Below are positions 34,576 through 48,250 of a stretch of 64,000 nt of DNA, piece by piece. Below the pieces are notes generated by a model. It saw nothing but the letters and a program-made list of their open reading frames with translations. It ran no database searches and had not been told where the DNA came from. A program made the translations under genes and the position numbers. Position 1 is the first letter of the stretch; every line of letters begins with the position of its first letter. The DNA is from Aotearoamyces nothofagi (lineage: Eukaryota; Ascomycota; Leotiomycetes; Leotiales; Tympanidaceae): assembly GCA_015345905.1 (NCBI GenBank), contig JADDTR010000011.1, forward strand, positions 310,001-374,000, given 5' to 3'.

Positions 34576-35149
34576 GCCGAGGGGTCACGCGCGTGGCAGA
34601 AGAGATATCCTGTCATACATATCCTTCCCCGTGCATGCACATCTGCTGCGCTGCTGTCTGTGTGCACTGCTTTTATGCCCGCCCGCACTGCTGCACACGC
34701 TGCCGGCAGAGAGAGAGATTAGAGGCCTGAGGCAGCGGCAGCTGCAGCCGCAGCCTGAGCAGCCTGGACGTGGCAGAGAGAGAGAGAGAGAGGGAGAGAG
34801 AGGGACCATTGCCCAGCCAGCCTGACGAACCGATCCTGATAAATGGACCATCCCTGCCTCAGGCATCGCTCTCCCAAGGCTCGCTCGCACGCACCGGCAA
34901 CGTCCCACCAGCTGGCCCGTGCGCACAATCCAGGCCAGCGTGACAGGGCGATACTTGGGTAGGGACTGTCTCTGCTGGCCAATGGCCGGCTAGCGGCGCT
35001 GATAAGGAACAGAGCCCTGAGTGGTGCGGACAGGTCGAAATCACAAAGCGCAAAGCGACGGGCGGACAGGGACGTTTTTTTTTTTTTCTGTGGGATGTGG
35101 ATGTGGGAGGGGCAGGTGCTCTCTTTGTATGTGATTTGTGGTGTGTGTT

Positions 35150-35320
35150 GTTTTGTATATATGTATGAGCTGTGTAGTGTATACTGTATATATAAACTGT
35201 ATCAACTGTATACACTATATATACTGCAAGTGCTGTAGTAACACATACACGGCCTACAGTAAGTAGTATAGTCCTGTATATACCGTACTGTCCTGTCCTG
35301 TCCTGTACGGTACTGTAGGA
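35150..35320. repeat. TATA / TACTGTAC-rich imperfect repeat
   Basis: Words TACTGTA, CTGTATAT and CCTGTCCTGT recur in irregular order, the same vocabulary as at 10200-10360 and 12310-12840. Confidence 0.75.
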
Positions 35321-36062
35321 CGAGGGTCCGGTCAGAGTCTCCTAGCCCGCCCCGGTAGGCCCGATCTGGCAGGGCAGCAGCGACGGCGCCTCCATCCGCT
35401 GCCGTCCCAGCGTTCCAGCGTCTGTCCAGTGTCCGTCCAGCGTCCATCCACTGTCCACTGTCCACTGTCTACCGTCCACCACCCACCGCCGCCCGTCCCG
35501 CCCCGATCGCGGCCTCACGTCCACAGCCTGGCTGGGCTGGACCGTGCGTCGACGAGATCGCCAGCTGCTCGCTACAGGAAAAAAGTGCCCTCTCCCTCTC
35601 CCTCCTCCCGCTCGATCCTGTCCGCGGCTCCCGATCGAGGCGCCCTCAGCTCGGCGCCCTGCAGTGCCGTCTCCCGTGTTCTCTCTCTGTGTGTGCCCGG
35701 CCAGCCTGCGTGGTCACGCCCGCGCTGGGCTCGTCCGGCCTAGCTCCGTCCAGCGCTGCAGAAGGCCCCCCCCCAGGCCCCCAGGCCCCAAGGCTACCAC
35801 CACCACACCACAGTCCCCGCCCTCCGTAAACGTGCCGTACAATAAAACGCATAAAACACTGCCAGACCCCTCCGTCTCCGTCTTCTCCTCTCCTACTCTC
35901 CTGCTCTACACGCACCGTCCATACCAGCTTGCACTTCACCCCGCCTCACTTTCCTTTCCACTCCCACTCCCACTCACAGCCAGCCTCGCTCTCTCTTGAC
36001 TTCGCTGCAGCCAATTGCTGCTGGAACATCATTTGACGCCCACGAAAAAGTCTGCCGCCATC

Positions 36063-37611
<1,549 letters not shown>

Positions 37612-38114
37612 GTCTAGGCACGAGGCCGGTCTGGGAGGATTGCCTTTTCTGTTTTGATAGAGTTAGAGCGTTGATGCTGAGCGATCATTTACGAGAACAT
37701 TTCTAGCAAATAACGATCATGACTTGAGTTGCGGCTTCACAGCAGGTGCTTGTGAGCTTTGCCTGTGCAGTGATCCAGATACGGGCCTCCCGGAAGACGA
37801 ACACGCCCACAGTGCCGAAGTGCCATCATCGTTATATAAGTTTCCTCTCAATTGTATCAAGGGAGTGTCGTGGACTTTAGATTTCGGCGTCACGACATGA
37901 TATGTCGGTATGCAGAAGTGGGACCCCCCATTTCACGATACCCAAAGGAGCAGGCCCATGCGGGGCCCCACCGGCCGTTATCTAGAAGTCCAGCATCTCC
38001 CCTCTCGGTCGCTCTCGACTACAAATATGTAGTTCTCGGGCAACTTCTGGCTTCTTGCCAGAAGAACTTCCCAAGTATTGTGATATAACAGCAACATTCT
38101 GCTGCACTGTAGAC
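37612..38114. promoter_or_regulatory. Intergenic gdhA / DAO oxidoreductase
   Basis: 503 bp holding the gdhA terminator and the promoter of the FAD oxidoreductase. GATA-type words occur at about 37656 (TGATAG) and 37978-37983 (TTATCT, reverse of AGATAA). No other feature seen. Confidence 0.4.
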
Positions 38115-39700
38115 ATGGACGCCCGCGCAGCAATCCCGCCAACGCTTCCGCCTCCCAATCCTACCATCAGCTACTGGCAAGATCCCCCGGATGCTACGAT
38201 TGCCGATCTGCGAACCACGGCCGAGCTGCCAAAGATGGCAGATGTGCTCATTATCGGTAGTGGTATCAGCGGTGCCAGCATTGCTTATGATCTCCTAGGT
38301 AGAGGTGGAGTGGGGAGGGTGGTGATGCTCGAGGCGCGGCAGGCCTGCTCGGGCGCAACGGGACGCAACGGTGCGTCCCCATGTCGACTACAGGCTCTTC
38401 CCACGAGCAATCAGCTGACGACATGTTCCAGGTGGCCACACGAAAGGTGGAACCTACCGCCCCTTCCTCTCCAGCCTCGCTGCCGTCGGGCCCGAAGAGG
38501 CAATCAAGGCCGTACGTCTCGAATACAACAACATCAAGGCCGAGCATGCCTTTGCGCGAGAGCACAGCATCCCCTGCGACCTGGTAAGCTGCAACACCGT
38601 TGACATAGTCTATGATCAGGGGGCATGGGACGCTGCGGTGGCTAGCATAACGAAGATGAGAGAGTTGATGCCGGATGATCTCGAGGGCGCGGCGAAATAT
38701 ACGTTCTATACATCCAGAGAGGCACAAGAGAAGTTCTTTTGCAACGGAGATGTCCCCATCGGGGCGATTGAATACGAGGCTGGGAGCTTGAGCGCGTACA
38801 AATTTGTTATTGGGATATTGAAAATGGCGCTGGGGAAGGGGTTGGATCTGCAGACCAACACGGCGGCGACGGGGTTGGAGAGGGATACTGAGACGGGAGA
38901 GTGGGTGGTCGAGACCCCGCGTGGGAGCATTAGAGCGAAGAAGGTCGTCTTGGCTACGAATGGCTACACAGGGTATCTATTCAAGAAATTGCGCGGCGTG
39001 ATTGTTCCACTGCGAGGCCAAATCACCGCGCACCGACCCGGTGCCAACATACCCAAGGGCGGACTCCAGACGACATACTCGTTCGTCTACGACAAGGGCT
39101 ACGAATACATGATCTCGCGGCCTCCAGGGAGCACGTTCGAGGGCGACGTCGTGATCGGTGGCGGCTTGGCCAAGGCGCCCAACGAGGGCGTGGACGAGTA
39201 CGGTGTCTCGGACGATACGTGCTTGAATCCGGTGGTGAGCGAGTACCTGAGGGAGACGACGGGGAGGTATTTTGGTGGGTCGTGGGGGGAGGATCACCCG
39301 GATGGGAGGGTGAGGAGGGAGTGGACCGGGATCATGGGTACGGTTTTCTTATATGGCTTCTTCTGCTCTACCCTCTGCATATCTCCGCTTTCCACCAGAC
39401 GCCCGCATCTCCGAAGTCACCCGCAAGAATCGTTGAAGCTGACCGAACCCAGGATACTCGCCAGACGGCTTCCCCCTCGTCGGCCAAGTGCCGGGCGAGC
39501 GCGGGCTGTACATCAGCGCGTCGTTCCAGGGGCACGGCATGGTGCTGTGCTTCTTCAGCGCCAGGGCCCTGGTGCAGATCCTGCTCGGCGAGGAGGACAG
39601 GGGGGAGCTGGACCGGTGGTTCCCGAGGGCCTTCAGGATCACCGAGGAGAGGATGGCCCGGCGGTTCGGGGCCAATTCGAGGCTGACGCCGCGCACGTGA
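38115..39700 (+). CDS. DAO-family FAD-dependent oxidoreductase
   Basis: Exons 38115-38370, 38432-39337 and 39453-39700 (introns 61 and 115 bp) give 469 residues. The N-terminus has a Pro-rich leader, then the FAD motif DVLIIGSGISGASIAYDLLG (residues about 43-62), EARQACSGATGRNGGHTKGG, a mid-domain KKVVLATNGYTGYLF, and near the C-terminus the second FAD-contacting block GYSPDGFPLVGQVPG and GLYISASFQGHGM. This is the layout of gamma-glutamylputrescine or amino-acid oxidases of the DAO family; the natural substrate is an amine or amino acid by family inference. Follows gdhA on the same strand after 500 bp, which suggests but does not prove a nitrogen-catabolic link. The last exon is much more GC-rich at third positions than exons 1-2. 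Confidence 0.9.
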
Positions 39701-41130
39701 AACGTGCTGCGGGCGGCGATGCGCGGTCGTCGTGGCTGCGGGTCTCATGCATGATACGATACTCCCGTGGGAGCCGATATTGACATGAATGGATTGGAAT
39801 GAAACACCTATAATTTTTTCACCCTTTTTGATCGGGCTTGCACCTGCTTCGCTCTTGACTTGTTCGTCCTTGGCAGGCTCCCTCTGGGCCCTGGAGGCAC
39901 GTCAGTACTGCTCTCCATCGGCTACTTGCTTCGGCCGAATGGCTCGGTGAATTGGACTGTGCCGATACTGACGGGTGGGTACATGGTTCGGTTTCAGCTG
40001 TTGATTTTATGTCTTGTGTCGCTGTAAACGCGTAGGTGTACGGGGGCATGAGATGAGAAGTATATTAATGTCATCATGTCAGCGAGTCTATCCTAATTTA
40101 TATTTTCCGTCGAGAGAGATTCTGTGCCGTCTCTTCTTTTCCTTTCTTCCCTTTTCTTTTCTCTCTAACTTCTTTCAATACGATACAACCCTCATTCGTG
40201 CCAGTCAAAGTAAAATCGCATGTCCTCTCCAATCTAGAAGTCTAAAGCCAAGGCAGGCATGTTCCCTCAATCCTGCAATTAGTCCCTTTTTTTCTGTGTT
40301 TGATTTATTTAAAGACCGTGGCTGCTAAGGAAGTCAGGAGGAAGTCAGCTGGTAGTATATCTGTGCTTGCTATGTTATAGTCGCCATATCGATATATTCG
40401 CAAGTCATATACAACAGGCGGTAGTAGAGTGATAGGTAGGTCGTTAATCCATGCCGCATGTCATGATATGCAGAACATGAAAGCTCTGTAGAATTATAAA
40501 ATGCGCCCCTGAACGCTTCACCTTATATACAGCAAAATGTAGGGAAATCGGAACAGGATCCGGAAAAGTCAAGATGAAGCAGGAGAACATGATGAAGGAC
40601 ATTTTATGGTCTGCTGTGGGTCCCGTTTCATCCTTTATCCTGATCGAGATAACGGATCCTTGTAGATAGATATGGGGTAGACGGGTGTGTAGGTAGGTCC
40701 GCTAGAGCTCTATGTTACGAGCGCTAGTCCTCGAGAGGCTCATGAGATAGGAGGATGGCTGTTAACTCACGGCTTACCTGATACATGTATAGCTTCAGCT
40801 ATTCTTTGGTGCCGTTGTTTTGTCTTTTGTGTTGCTTTCTCTCCGAGTCTTTGCTATGGCTATACATTAACGGCAGGCTCTTTCGAGGAGAAAAAGGCCG
40901 TGCTTGGCAGATATCTCAAAAGCGGTCTAGATAGCATCTGGGTCATGCTCCAACTAGTGAACGTAATGGAGTTCTTGGAGACGGATTTTATTGGCAGGGT
41001 CGGTCATCATCCGCTTCTACTCTTCTTTTATATCCAGATGCTGTTTGATTTAGCTCGGCATGACTGTTGCGAGTGGTGAATTCAATTAGTCTGGAGGAAA
41101 GAGAATAAGCCAGCAGCCGACTTCATCTTG

Positions 41131-41184
41131 TTCTTCTTCTTCTTCTTCTTCTTCTTCTTCTTCTTCTTCTTCTTCTTCTTCTTT
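41131..41184. repeat. (TTC)n trinucleotide repeat
   Basis: About 18 perfect TTC units. The strand asymmetry (pure pyrimidine/purine) could support triplex DNA. Confidence 0.98.
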
Positions 41185-41897
41185 GGATCGATTTATTCCG
41201 TCAGAATCACTCCGTTGCAAGCCCTCTTTCCTGCTGAGGTCCTCTTGTTTGAGATACGTTATGAGGGGACGGTCTTTTCGGGTCTGGCAGTCAGCGTTAG
41301 TGAGTGTGTGTGCCATTCTTTACCCTATCATAGCCTACTGATTATTGGATATAGCTACTATAGTGAGCCAGTTCGTGTGACCAATCACTGGAGAGGATCG
41401 GATGGAAGATATATATTATTTCCACAGCCTATTGCGCCTGGCAAACAGCCATGATCTATTTCCTTATTCCGGAGATGAAGAACCGCGCACGGTAAGTTCA
41501 CTGGGTATAGTGTGCCGTCTTCAAGATCTATGACTCACTGTTCTCCCAATACAGCTGGAGGAACTTGATGGCATTTTCAACCCGAAATCTCCCGTCAAGA
41601 ACTCCCTTCAAAAGAAGGTCGCCTGAATCATTATGGAGGCATTGCCAATATCGAGAATATCTAAAGGCTTGATGTCCGCAGTCCTGAGTCGAGATCAAAT
41701 TAGCATACATCCAAAGCATGCGAGAGCTTCAAGAACAAAGATCACCATCAGTTACTAAGGTGGTTATAGTCTATCTCCAGGTGCGCCTCTTATTATAGTA
41801 GAGATCCCTTACGGAGACTGTAGCTTGTGTTGCAAGTTGGTAGATGGTGGGCGGTGATGGGTTATGGGTTATGGTTGATGGCGGAAGCATGTCCGGC

Positions 41898-41980
41898 TAG
41901 GTAGGTAGGCAGGTAGGTAGGCAGGTAGGTAGGCAGGTAGGTAGGCGGGTAGGGTAGGCACGGGTAGGGTAGGGTAGGGT
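41898..41980. repeat. GGTA/GGCA array ending in GGGTA repeats
   Basis: A 12 bp composite unit (GGTAGGTAGGCA) repeated about four times, then GGGTA pentamers. Four GGG runs with TA spacers at 41962-41979 fit a G-quadruplex. The unit is GGGTA, not the fungal telomere unit GGGTTA. Confidence 0.93.
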
Positions 41981-42120
41981 CTACGGAAGGATGATCTTCC
42001 GTGTACCCTATCAGGGATGGGATGAAACGAGCAGGCACGGACACCCGGGGCCGTGCAAGCAAGCCGTCATTATTCACATCTTCCCTTCAACACCTCTCTG
42101 CACGGTACCGAGAAGAGTCT

Positions 42121-42282
42121 CTCTCTTCCCTCTCGCCACGCTCTTCCGCTCTTTCTTTCTCTATTCCTCTCTTCGTCTCTTCCTCTCCTCCTCTCTTCCT
42201 CTCCTCCTCTCCTCCTCTCTTCCTCTCTTCATCTCTTCATCTCTTCCTCTCTTCCTCTCACCCCATCTCTCTCCCTCTCAAA
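42121..42282. repeat. CT-rich polypyrimidine tract
   Basis: About 160 bp of TCTCTTCC and CTCCTCTC words, nearly free of purines on the plus strand. Confidence 0.93.
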
Positions 42283-43111
42283 TTGTGGCTATATCAGAAG
42301 ATCAGCCTGTATGGACCACGGTAGTTGGAAGCCCAATCACGAGTCGAGAGGCTGCATTTGTGATGATGCCATAACGCATCACATGTGCGTCACCACGGGT
42401 CTGACTCGCGGGGTCTGGCAGCCTGGGTAGCCAAGGTCCACCGAGCCAGCGAGCCAACGAGCCAGCCTGCCGTGGTGCACATAGAGCAAACAGTAATAGA
42501 GCAAGCAGTATCCATATCATGTATATTATATCTATGATATAATAGTGCGACAAATACGACAATACGACAATGCGAGAAGAAGCTTACGCTGACAATTGCT
42601 TTCTCAGTCTCGCTGCTGCACGGCCGCCCGGCTCAGCTGGCGGGTGCCGAGAGAGCGAGGTCTGGGGAGAGCAGGGCAGGCAGCCGGACTCTGGATCGCG
42701 TGGCCGGGGGCTGTCCCTACACTGTCCCTACACTGAATATATGGGGCCGGCTGGTCAGGCGCCAGGGAGGCCCCGGTGCCCGATCAGATAAGATGGGCCA
42801 GGCACCAGGCGCCTGAGTGGGCGGGGGCGGCGGTGCCCCGGGATGCCTCGCCCTGTGCGGATCTCAGGGTCCGTAATCTCGGGGCACGTGAGAGCCGTTG
42901 GCAGCCACCAGCCTGAAGCATCCGTACGCTGGCAGCACGGGGACAGTGCAGCAGAGAAGAGACACCGCGGCCTTCTTCTCGAGAGAAGAGAGAGAGTGAG
43001 CCTCTATTCGACTCCTCCTTTCCTCCCCCCTCCTCCCCTTCTCTCTTCCTCGCCCTCGCTGCTGCCGCCACAGCCCGACGACGACAGCAGGGCACGACAC
43101 CTGCCGGCTGG

Positions 43112-43143
43112 GGCAGATGGCAGATGGCAGATGGCAGATGGCA
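43112..43143. repeat. GCAGATG 7-mer repeat
   Basis: Four to five perfect tandem copies. Confidence 0.95.
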
Positions 43144-44139
43144 TTCTCTCGTCGGACGAGGTGTGAAGGGAAATTCGCGCATCGTAGATGCCATTTGTTG
43201 GTCTTGGCACAAACAGGCTCCTTGGGTCGGTGCGAACCGAGCGGAGTGGCGCGATTGTGGAGGAAACCGTACGATTCTGACGAACAGTCGCCATAGCCGT
43301 ATGCCGTCAACATCTAACGTCTGACTTCCATGCTTGATTCCCCACCGAACATGCCTTGTAGAGATTCCCCGCGTCTAGGGAGCTGGTCCCCGTCCTAGTA
43401 TATATATATCTGCGCAGGTCTGTCTGGGGAAGACGATGCTTCGTTTTGGCCGCCCGGGAAGCGCGAGCGAGTCGCTGAAACCGCCTGCGCGGCCTGAGCG
43501 GCCTCGACGGCTGCCTGGCCTGTCAGGCCGCACCCCCCGTCCGCCAGCCGTCGTCCTCTTGAGTAAGGCGTCATTCGGCTACGCGAGATGCAGAATCTGG
43601 GTGAGGATCCCGCGGCCGATTGCAATGTCTTGCCTGCTACTCGTTACACCACGACAATTGGCCTTTGTCGACCCTCAATCCATCCGTCCTTCAGGCCATC
43701 CGTCCCTCAATCCCCTCCCGCCGACCGATATGCCAGCGTCGACGTGTGCATGCTAGACGCCGCGACGACGAGACCACGCACCGCACCCCGGGATCGCATC
43801 GCATAATAATGTTGTTGCCGCATCCTCGTCGCCTGTCGTCCATTCTCGATCGTTGACTTGGCCACCGTCCCCAACATCCTGCAGCGTCCGCTGTCCGCTG
43901 TCCGCTGTCCGACGCGCAATTGTCCTCGCGAGAGCTCGACCTTGGCCTCCGGGGCAGATGGCTCTTGGCCTCGATACTGTTATCCACCATCTTGACGGCC
44001 CACGCTCGCCATTGAGACACAATAATCTTACCCGGCACTGCAGTAGCCGTGTTTTGAGGAAGCCCTGGCTAACTGACGGCTCAAAGTTGCGGCAGCAGGT
44101 AGCCTTGTAACAGGCTTGCCTGTTCACAGCAGAGCTGTG

Positions 44140-47100
44140 ATGATCTGGTACTTCCTGTATCCGTTCAGAGGGTGCGTTTCCACATAGACTGTGCTCGCTA
44201 AGTGTGTGTTGATATCTAATGGATGCGCAGAACTACTGAGCCTCCGACTCTATCACAAACCCACCCCCTCCGACTCGCTTTTGCTCAATATGGGCGCGAA
44301 GCTGCGCGACATCCAGTGATCACGTTGTTGATTTCGGTAACGATCAGTGCCTGTCTAGTGTACCCTTTCCCATTTCTATATACGAACAATTTCACCAGCG
44401 GGTCATCTAATTTACCGCACCATGTTTGGACAGCAGCGCAGCCATTTGAAGGGGACTCCAGCACCCTTGCAGATGTGGTGATGCGATCTGTGTGGGTTCA
44501 TGGTAAGATACGCTTATGAGCAGGGCTGGGTGCGGTGCTAACTCTCCAACAGGCAGTTATATGAGAGCTCTGGAGCCCAATGTTTTACTAGCCGCATTGA
44601 ACGTACAAGATACGTTGTTAGGCCCAACACTCAACTTTGATCCTAGGTGTTCTCTAAGGGATTTGAAAGCCGATGACCGTACGGACGCTTTTACTCCTGA
44701 CTTGCGGGATTCGTTCCATGCCATCAACGGACTGAGCAACCAGTCCTGGTTCTTTCACTCTCCACTTTTATACTGGCATTGCTCTGCAAAAGAGATTGCG
44801 GAGGATAAAGATATCATCTCTACCGTTAATGATGGCTCACTTCAAGCTACTCCTGTTAACATCACTTTGCGGCATTCAATTGTCTTTAGTGGCAAACGCT
44901 TCGAGGACAATGGCCTAGTAGCTGCTGATGCATTGGTCATCACATTGGTTCACATGTTGGACTCTCCTGTTGGCCTTCAGTGGGAAAAGCAGATTGATGC
45001 CTTGGCCAAGGCAGCACCCGGGAGGTGGCGCTTATATCCTCGTGATGGCCGCGTAACGGCGAGTCAGCTTTATGAGTTTCGGTTTCAACCACTATCCTTC
45101 CAGGATGACCTTCTTCTAGGAATCGCATACACACTCACTGCCATATACTTCCTGCTCAGCTTGACCAAGTTGCGCGCCGTCAAATCTCGCTTCGGGCTTT
45201 CGGTCAGCGTTGTAACGCAGATCGTGGTCTCAATTATGTCAAGCTTTACAGTATGCGCCATTCTCAGGATAGATATTTCCAAGATTCCTCGGGAAGCGTA
45301 CCCATTGGTTGTGCTCACCATCGGACTGGAAAATATATTCAGACTAGTCAATGCGGTAATTGTAACGCCTGCAGAACTTCCAACAGCGCCAAGGATATCT
45401 GAAGCTCTGGGTAACGTTGGCCATATCGCGCTGGCAAATGTGAGCCAAAATCTTTTTATCCTATGGGTTTTGCACAAGGTAGTCTCTCCGGGCGTTGCGA
45501 GTTTCTGCGTTTTTGCCGGCATTGCATTGACGTTTGACTTCTTTTACTTGCTTTCCTTCTTCGTCGCTGTGCTCAGCGTCGACGTTCGCCGAACAGAACT
45601 GAGCGACTCTCTTAATCGTGCGGAGGAACGGCTCAAGCACCGGACACCTCAACATGCACCCCTAAAGCGCCGCTGGATAGATGCCCTTGTTCGTGGCGAA
45701 CTACCCATGTCGACGCGAGTTGCCGGTACTGTTGTCATGGTTTGCTTTATTGTGGCTGCGCAGTGGCATTTCTTCGACAACGAGCACCCCATGCTCACAC
45801 TATCTCGGTTTATGCGATTGATCCGCCGTCGAGATCTAAAAACTCCTTCTCTTCCTACGCGACTATCTGTTGACGTCAACCAAGCAAGAACGCCAACAGC
45901 CTGGCTTCACTTGCAAGATCATGAGACGGCCCGCGAGGTCATCCAAGTTATCAAGCCGAATGCACATAGCTATGTTGCACGCGTCTACGATCCTTTAGTG
46001 CTTGTGCTAGAGGGCTCAGACCGATCGTCTTCCGGGGAAGGCATCCGTCCCCTTCTCCCTGCGTTCTATGACTTTTTTAAACACCAGTCAACACTATTCG
46101 TCATGGCAATTGTCTTCACAATCGCTGCTGTGACATTGCTCATGAATTACTTGCTTTGGAATGAGGAGGATATGAATAACGGCAACAACGAAGATCGTGC
46201 GAAAGATGCTCCATTACTGGCTGCTAAAACTCTCGACAGGGGCCATTTGCTCGATATCGTTATGCTAGCGGCTTCTCCCGAAGGTGTCATTGCCTCCGTC
46301 GGCCTAGATCGCTGGATCAAAGTTTGGGACATCCGGCAGAAGAGCAAATCTCATCTAGTGGACACTTATAACAACGGTGTAAGCCCGTTTCCTGTGTTGG
46401 CTCTTTCAATCGATGATCAAGCACAATGGCTTGCTATATTGTCTACGAGCGGCAAAGTCATGCTATGGAACATCCACGGACGTGGATGGGGGCCATCTGT
46501 CGATGTCGAAGTAAAAGGTCGAACGCCTCTTGCCTTCTATTTCAAGCCCAGCAAGGCGGATGCAATTCCTCCGTTAGTACTTACTCGAACAAGTGGGCTT
46601 CTGAGCGAGATCAACTTTCTTCGAGATAGCACTCCTCAAATTACGGGATTACAACTGTGCAAAAGCCCTCTTGTCTGCTCTCGGTATTTTTGGGACAGAA
46701 GTAAGTATATTGACTCAACTATCATAGTTCTGCAGCTTTATGGCAGAGCCCCTATCCTATGCCTTGCATTGTCGAAGAATCCATGCTGACTCTTTTCTTT
46801 AAAAGCTACAACACAATTACCCCACCCCCTCCTTCGGATGGTTACAGCTTCCCGACGTGGGTGCGTCCACCTCGCCTCACAGCTACCAGACGGATGGGTT
46901 TCAGAAGGGATCGAATCCCTTGAGCATGAGGATGTGGAGGATGCTATCGCATCTGTCGTTCCTGTGCCTATACTTCGATCGTTTATTGCTATTCGACACC
47001 ACTCTGTTGACCTAGTTGATCTAGATACTTGCACTATCCTCCATAGTTTTCGCAATCTAGACATTCAACCAAGCACGCTTCGATGCTTTCATTCGATAAA

Positions 47101-47782
47101 ACGAAAACCCAACTGTGGTTCAATTGGAATTTCTTCCTTTTCCATCGCCTACACAGACTCGAATTCTGAAGAATGCGTTGTACGGACCTATGTTCCAAAG
47201 CGAGAGGGGGACCTTATTTGCATTGGCTCCAGTAAATGCGCATCGGATCTTACGTGTTGTTCTTGGGCCGACGCCGTTGAACACGTTCATCGAATGAATT
47301 CTCCTGGTCGATGGGAAGCATTGCCCGCTGGCGTTGTTGTAGGCGTGAGGAAACGCCCACTACGCCGCCCCTCATTTAACGAGCCTACGATGGGTCATTT
47401 AACCCTGGCCAATTCCAGTCTCAGACGGCGAGTAAGCCCTCCTTACAGGCCGGATATTCAGTCGAAATCGGAGGAAGATGATATCTGGGAGGCGTGGATG
47501 CTCTCTGCAAAGGGAGACAAGATTGTTATCCCCCTACGCCTCGACGAGCCTAGTGATGCTACGAACGGATACGACCAGACGCTATTGGTGAGCAGCTGCG
47601 GGCCGATGACTAGAATTGGTCACAGAAGTATAGCAGTCGGACTAGGAAACGTAGTGAAGGTCATTACAGTAGGACATGAGCGATTTGAAAGTGAAGGCGA
47701 GAGCTTTGATGAAGTAGCGTTGGGTACTGCTGGACGACGCCGGAAACCAGCCGGGACTGGTAAAAGGACCTACGGAACTTGA
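44140..47782 (+). CDS. SCAP: SREBP cleavage-activating protein SCAP (sterol-sensing and WD40 domains)
   Basis: Exons 44140-44171, 44231-44502, 44553-46700 and 46806-47782 give 1142 residues. The 32 bp first exon (MIWYFLYPFRG) joins THPLRLAFAQYGREAARHPV in frame. A first membrane segment follows, then a lumenal loop (PHHVWTAAQPFEG), then the sterol-sensing domain at about residues 284-450 with several hydrophobic helices (LLLGIAYTLTAIYFLLSLTK, LFILWVLHKVVSPGVASFCV). A further membrane segment, FVMAIVFTIAAVTLLMNYLL, precedes WD40-like repeats from about residue 660 (ASVGLDRWIKVWDIRQKSKS). SCAP escorts the SREBP transcription factor from ER to its activation site when sterol or oxygen is low, which controls ergosterol synthesis and, in Aspergillus, azole tolerance and hypoxia growth. 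The SREBP gene is not in the window. Confidence 0.93.
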
Positions 47783-48250
47783 TACCCTTTGCGTGGCGTT
47801 ATAGGTTATGGGAATTATAGACAGGGGGAGTCATCATTGCGTGTTGTTTTTAAATGCGCGCGCTGCTTGGGCCAGCAGCATCGGGGAACCTGGTCTATTT
47901 ACATCGAAGCTCGATGGACGATGTTGAACGGTCATGATAGAATGCAATTGCCACTGAAGGACGGGCAGTGTCACTGCAACAATTATTGGTATATTTTGTG
48001 CCCATATCTGGGCAATTTAGGAACAAACGAGTAAATGAAGACTACATATAATTTTCAGACATCTGCGTAATCTTAATGCTCTTATTCGTGGATCACTGAG
48101 GAGTTGCCAACACAGATCTTGCTTCTACGGCTCTACGGCACGATAAGGAATGGCCGATAACAGCTCTCGCCGCTCGCAGCTCCAACGTCAGATTTTCCAA
48201 ATACCACTCAGTATGTCTAAACATGATAATCATAATCGACTCCAGCAACC
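47783..48250. other. Intergenic SCAP / DUF4202 gene
   Basis: 468 bp with no feature recognised. It should hold the SCAP terminator and the promoter of the next gene on the same strand. Confidence 0.5.

Larger units (their letters stand above)
33572..36062. other. Intergenic 2.5 kb, low-complexity, includes gdhA promoter
   Basis: No supported gene. Holds GAGG and GA microsatellites (33583-33609, 34535-34575, 34769-34803), a TACTGTAC/TATA-rich stretch (35150-35320) and many overlapping GC-rich open frames. Bases 35840-36060 are strongly pyrimidine-rich, the expected core promoter of glutamate dehydrogenase. An HGATAR site (TGATAAG) lies at 34999-35005. Confidence 0.6.
39701..44139. other. 4.4 kb gene desert with microsatellites
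   Basis: No frame has family character. 39.8-41.1 kb is plain, moderately AT-rich sequence in which I see nothing; 41.1-44 kb carries the TTC, GGTA, CT and GCAGATG repeats listed separately. The last few hundred bases should contain the SCAP promoter. Confidence 0.65.

Noticed and set aside
41086-41454. Poly-Phe or poly-Glu coding frames over the TTC repeat
   Set aside because: Created by the microsatellite itself; no flanking protein-like sequence.
41947-41979. Interstitial telomere
   Set aside because: Unit is GGGTA, not GGGTTA, and it grades from a GGTAGGCA minisatellite; slippage is simpler.
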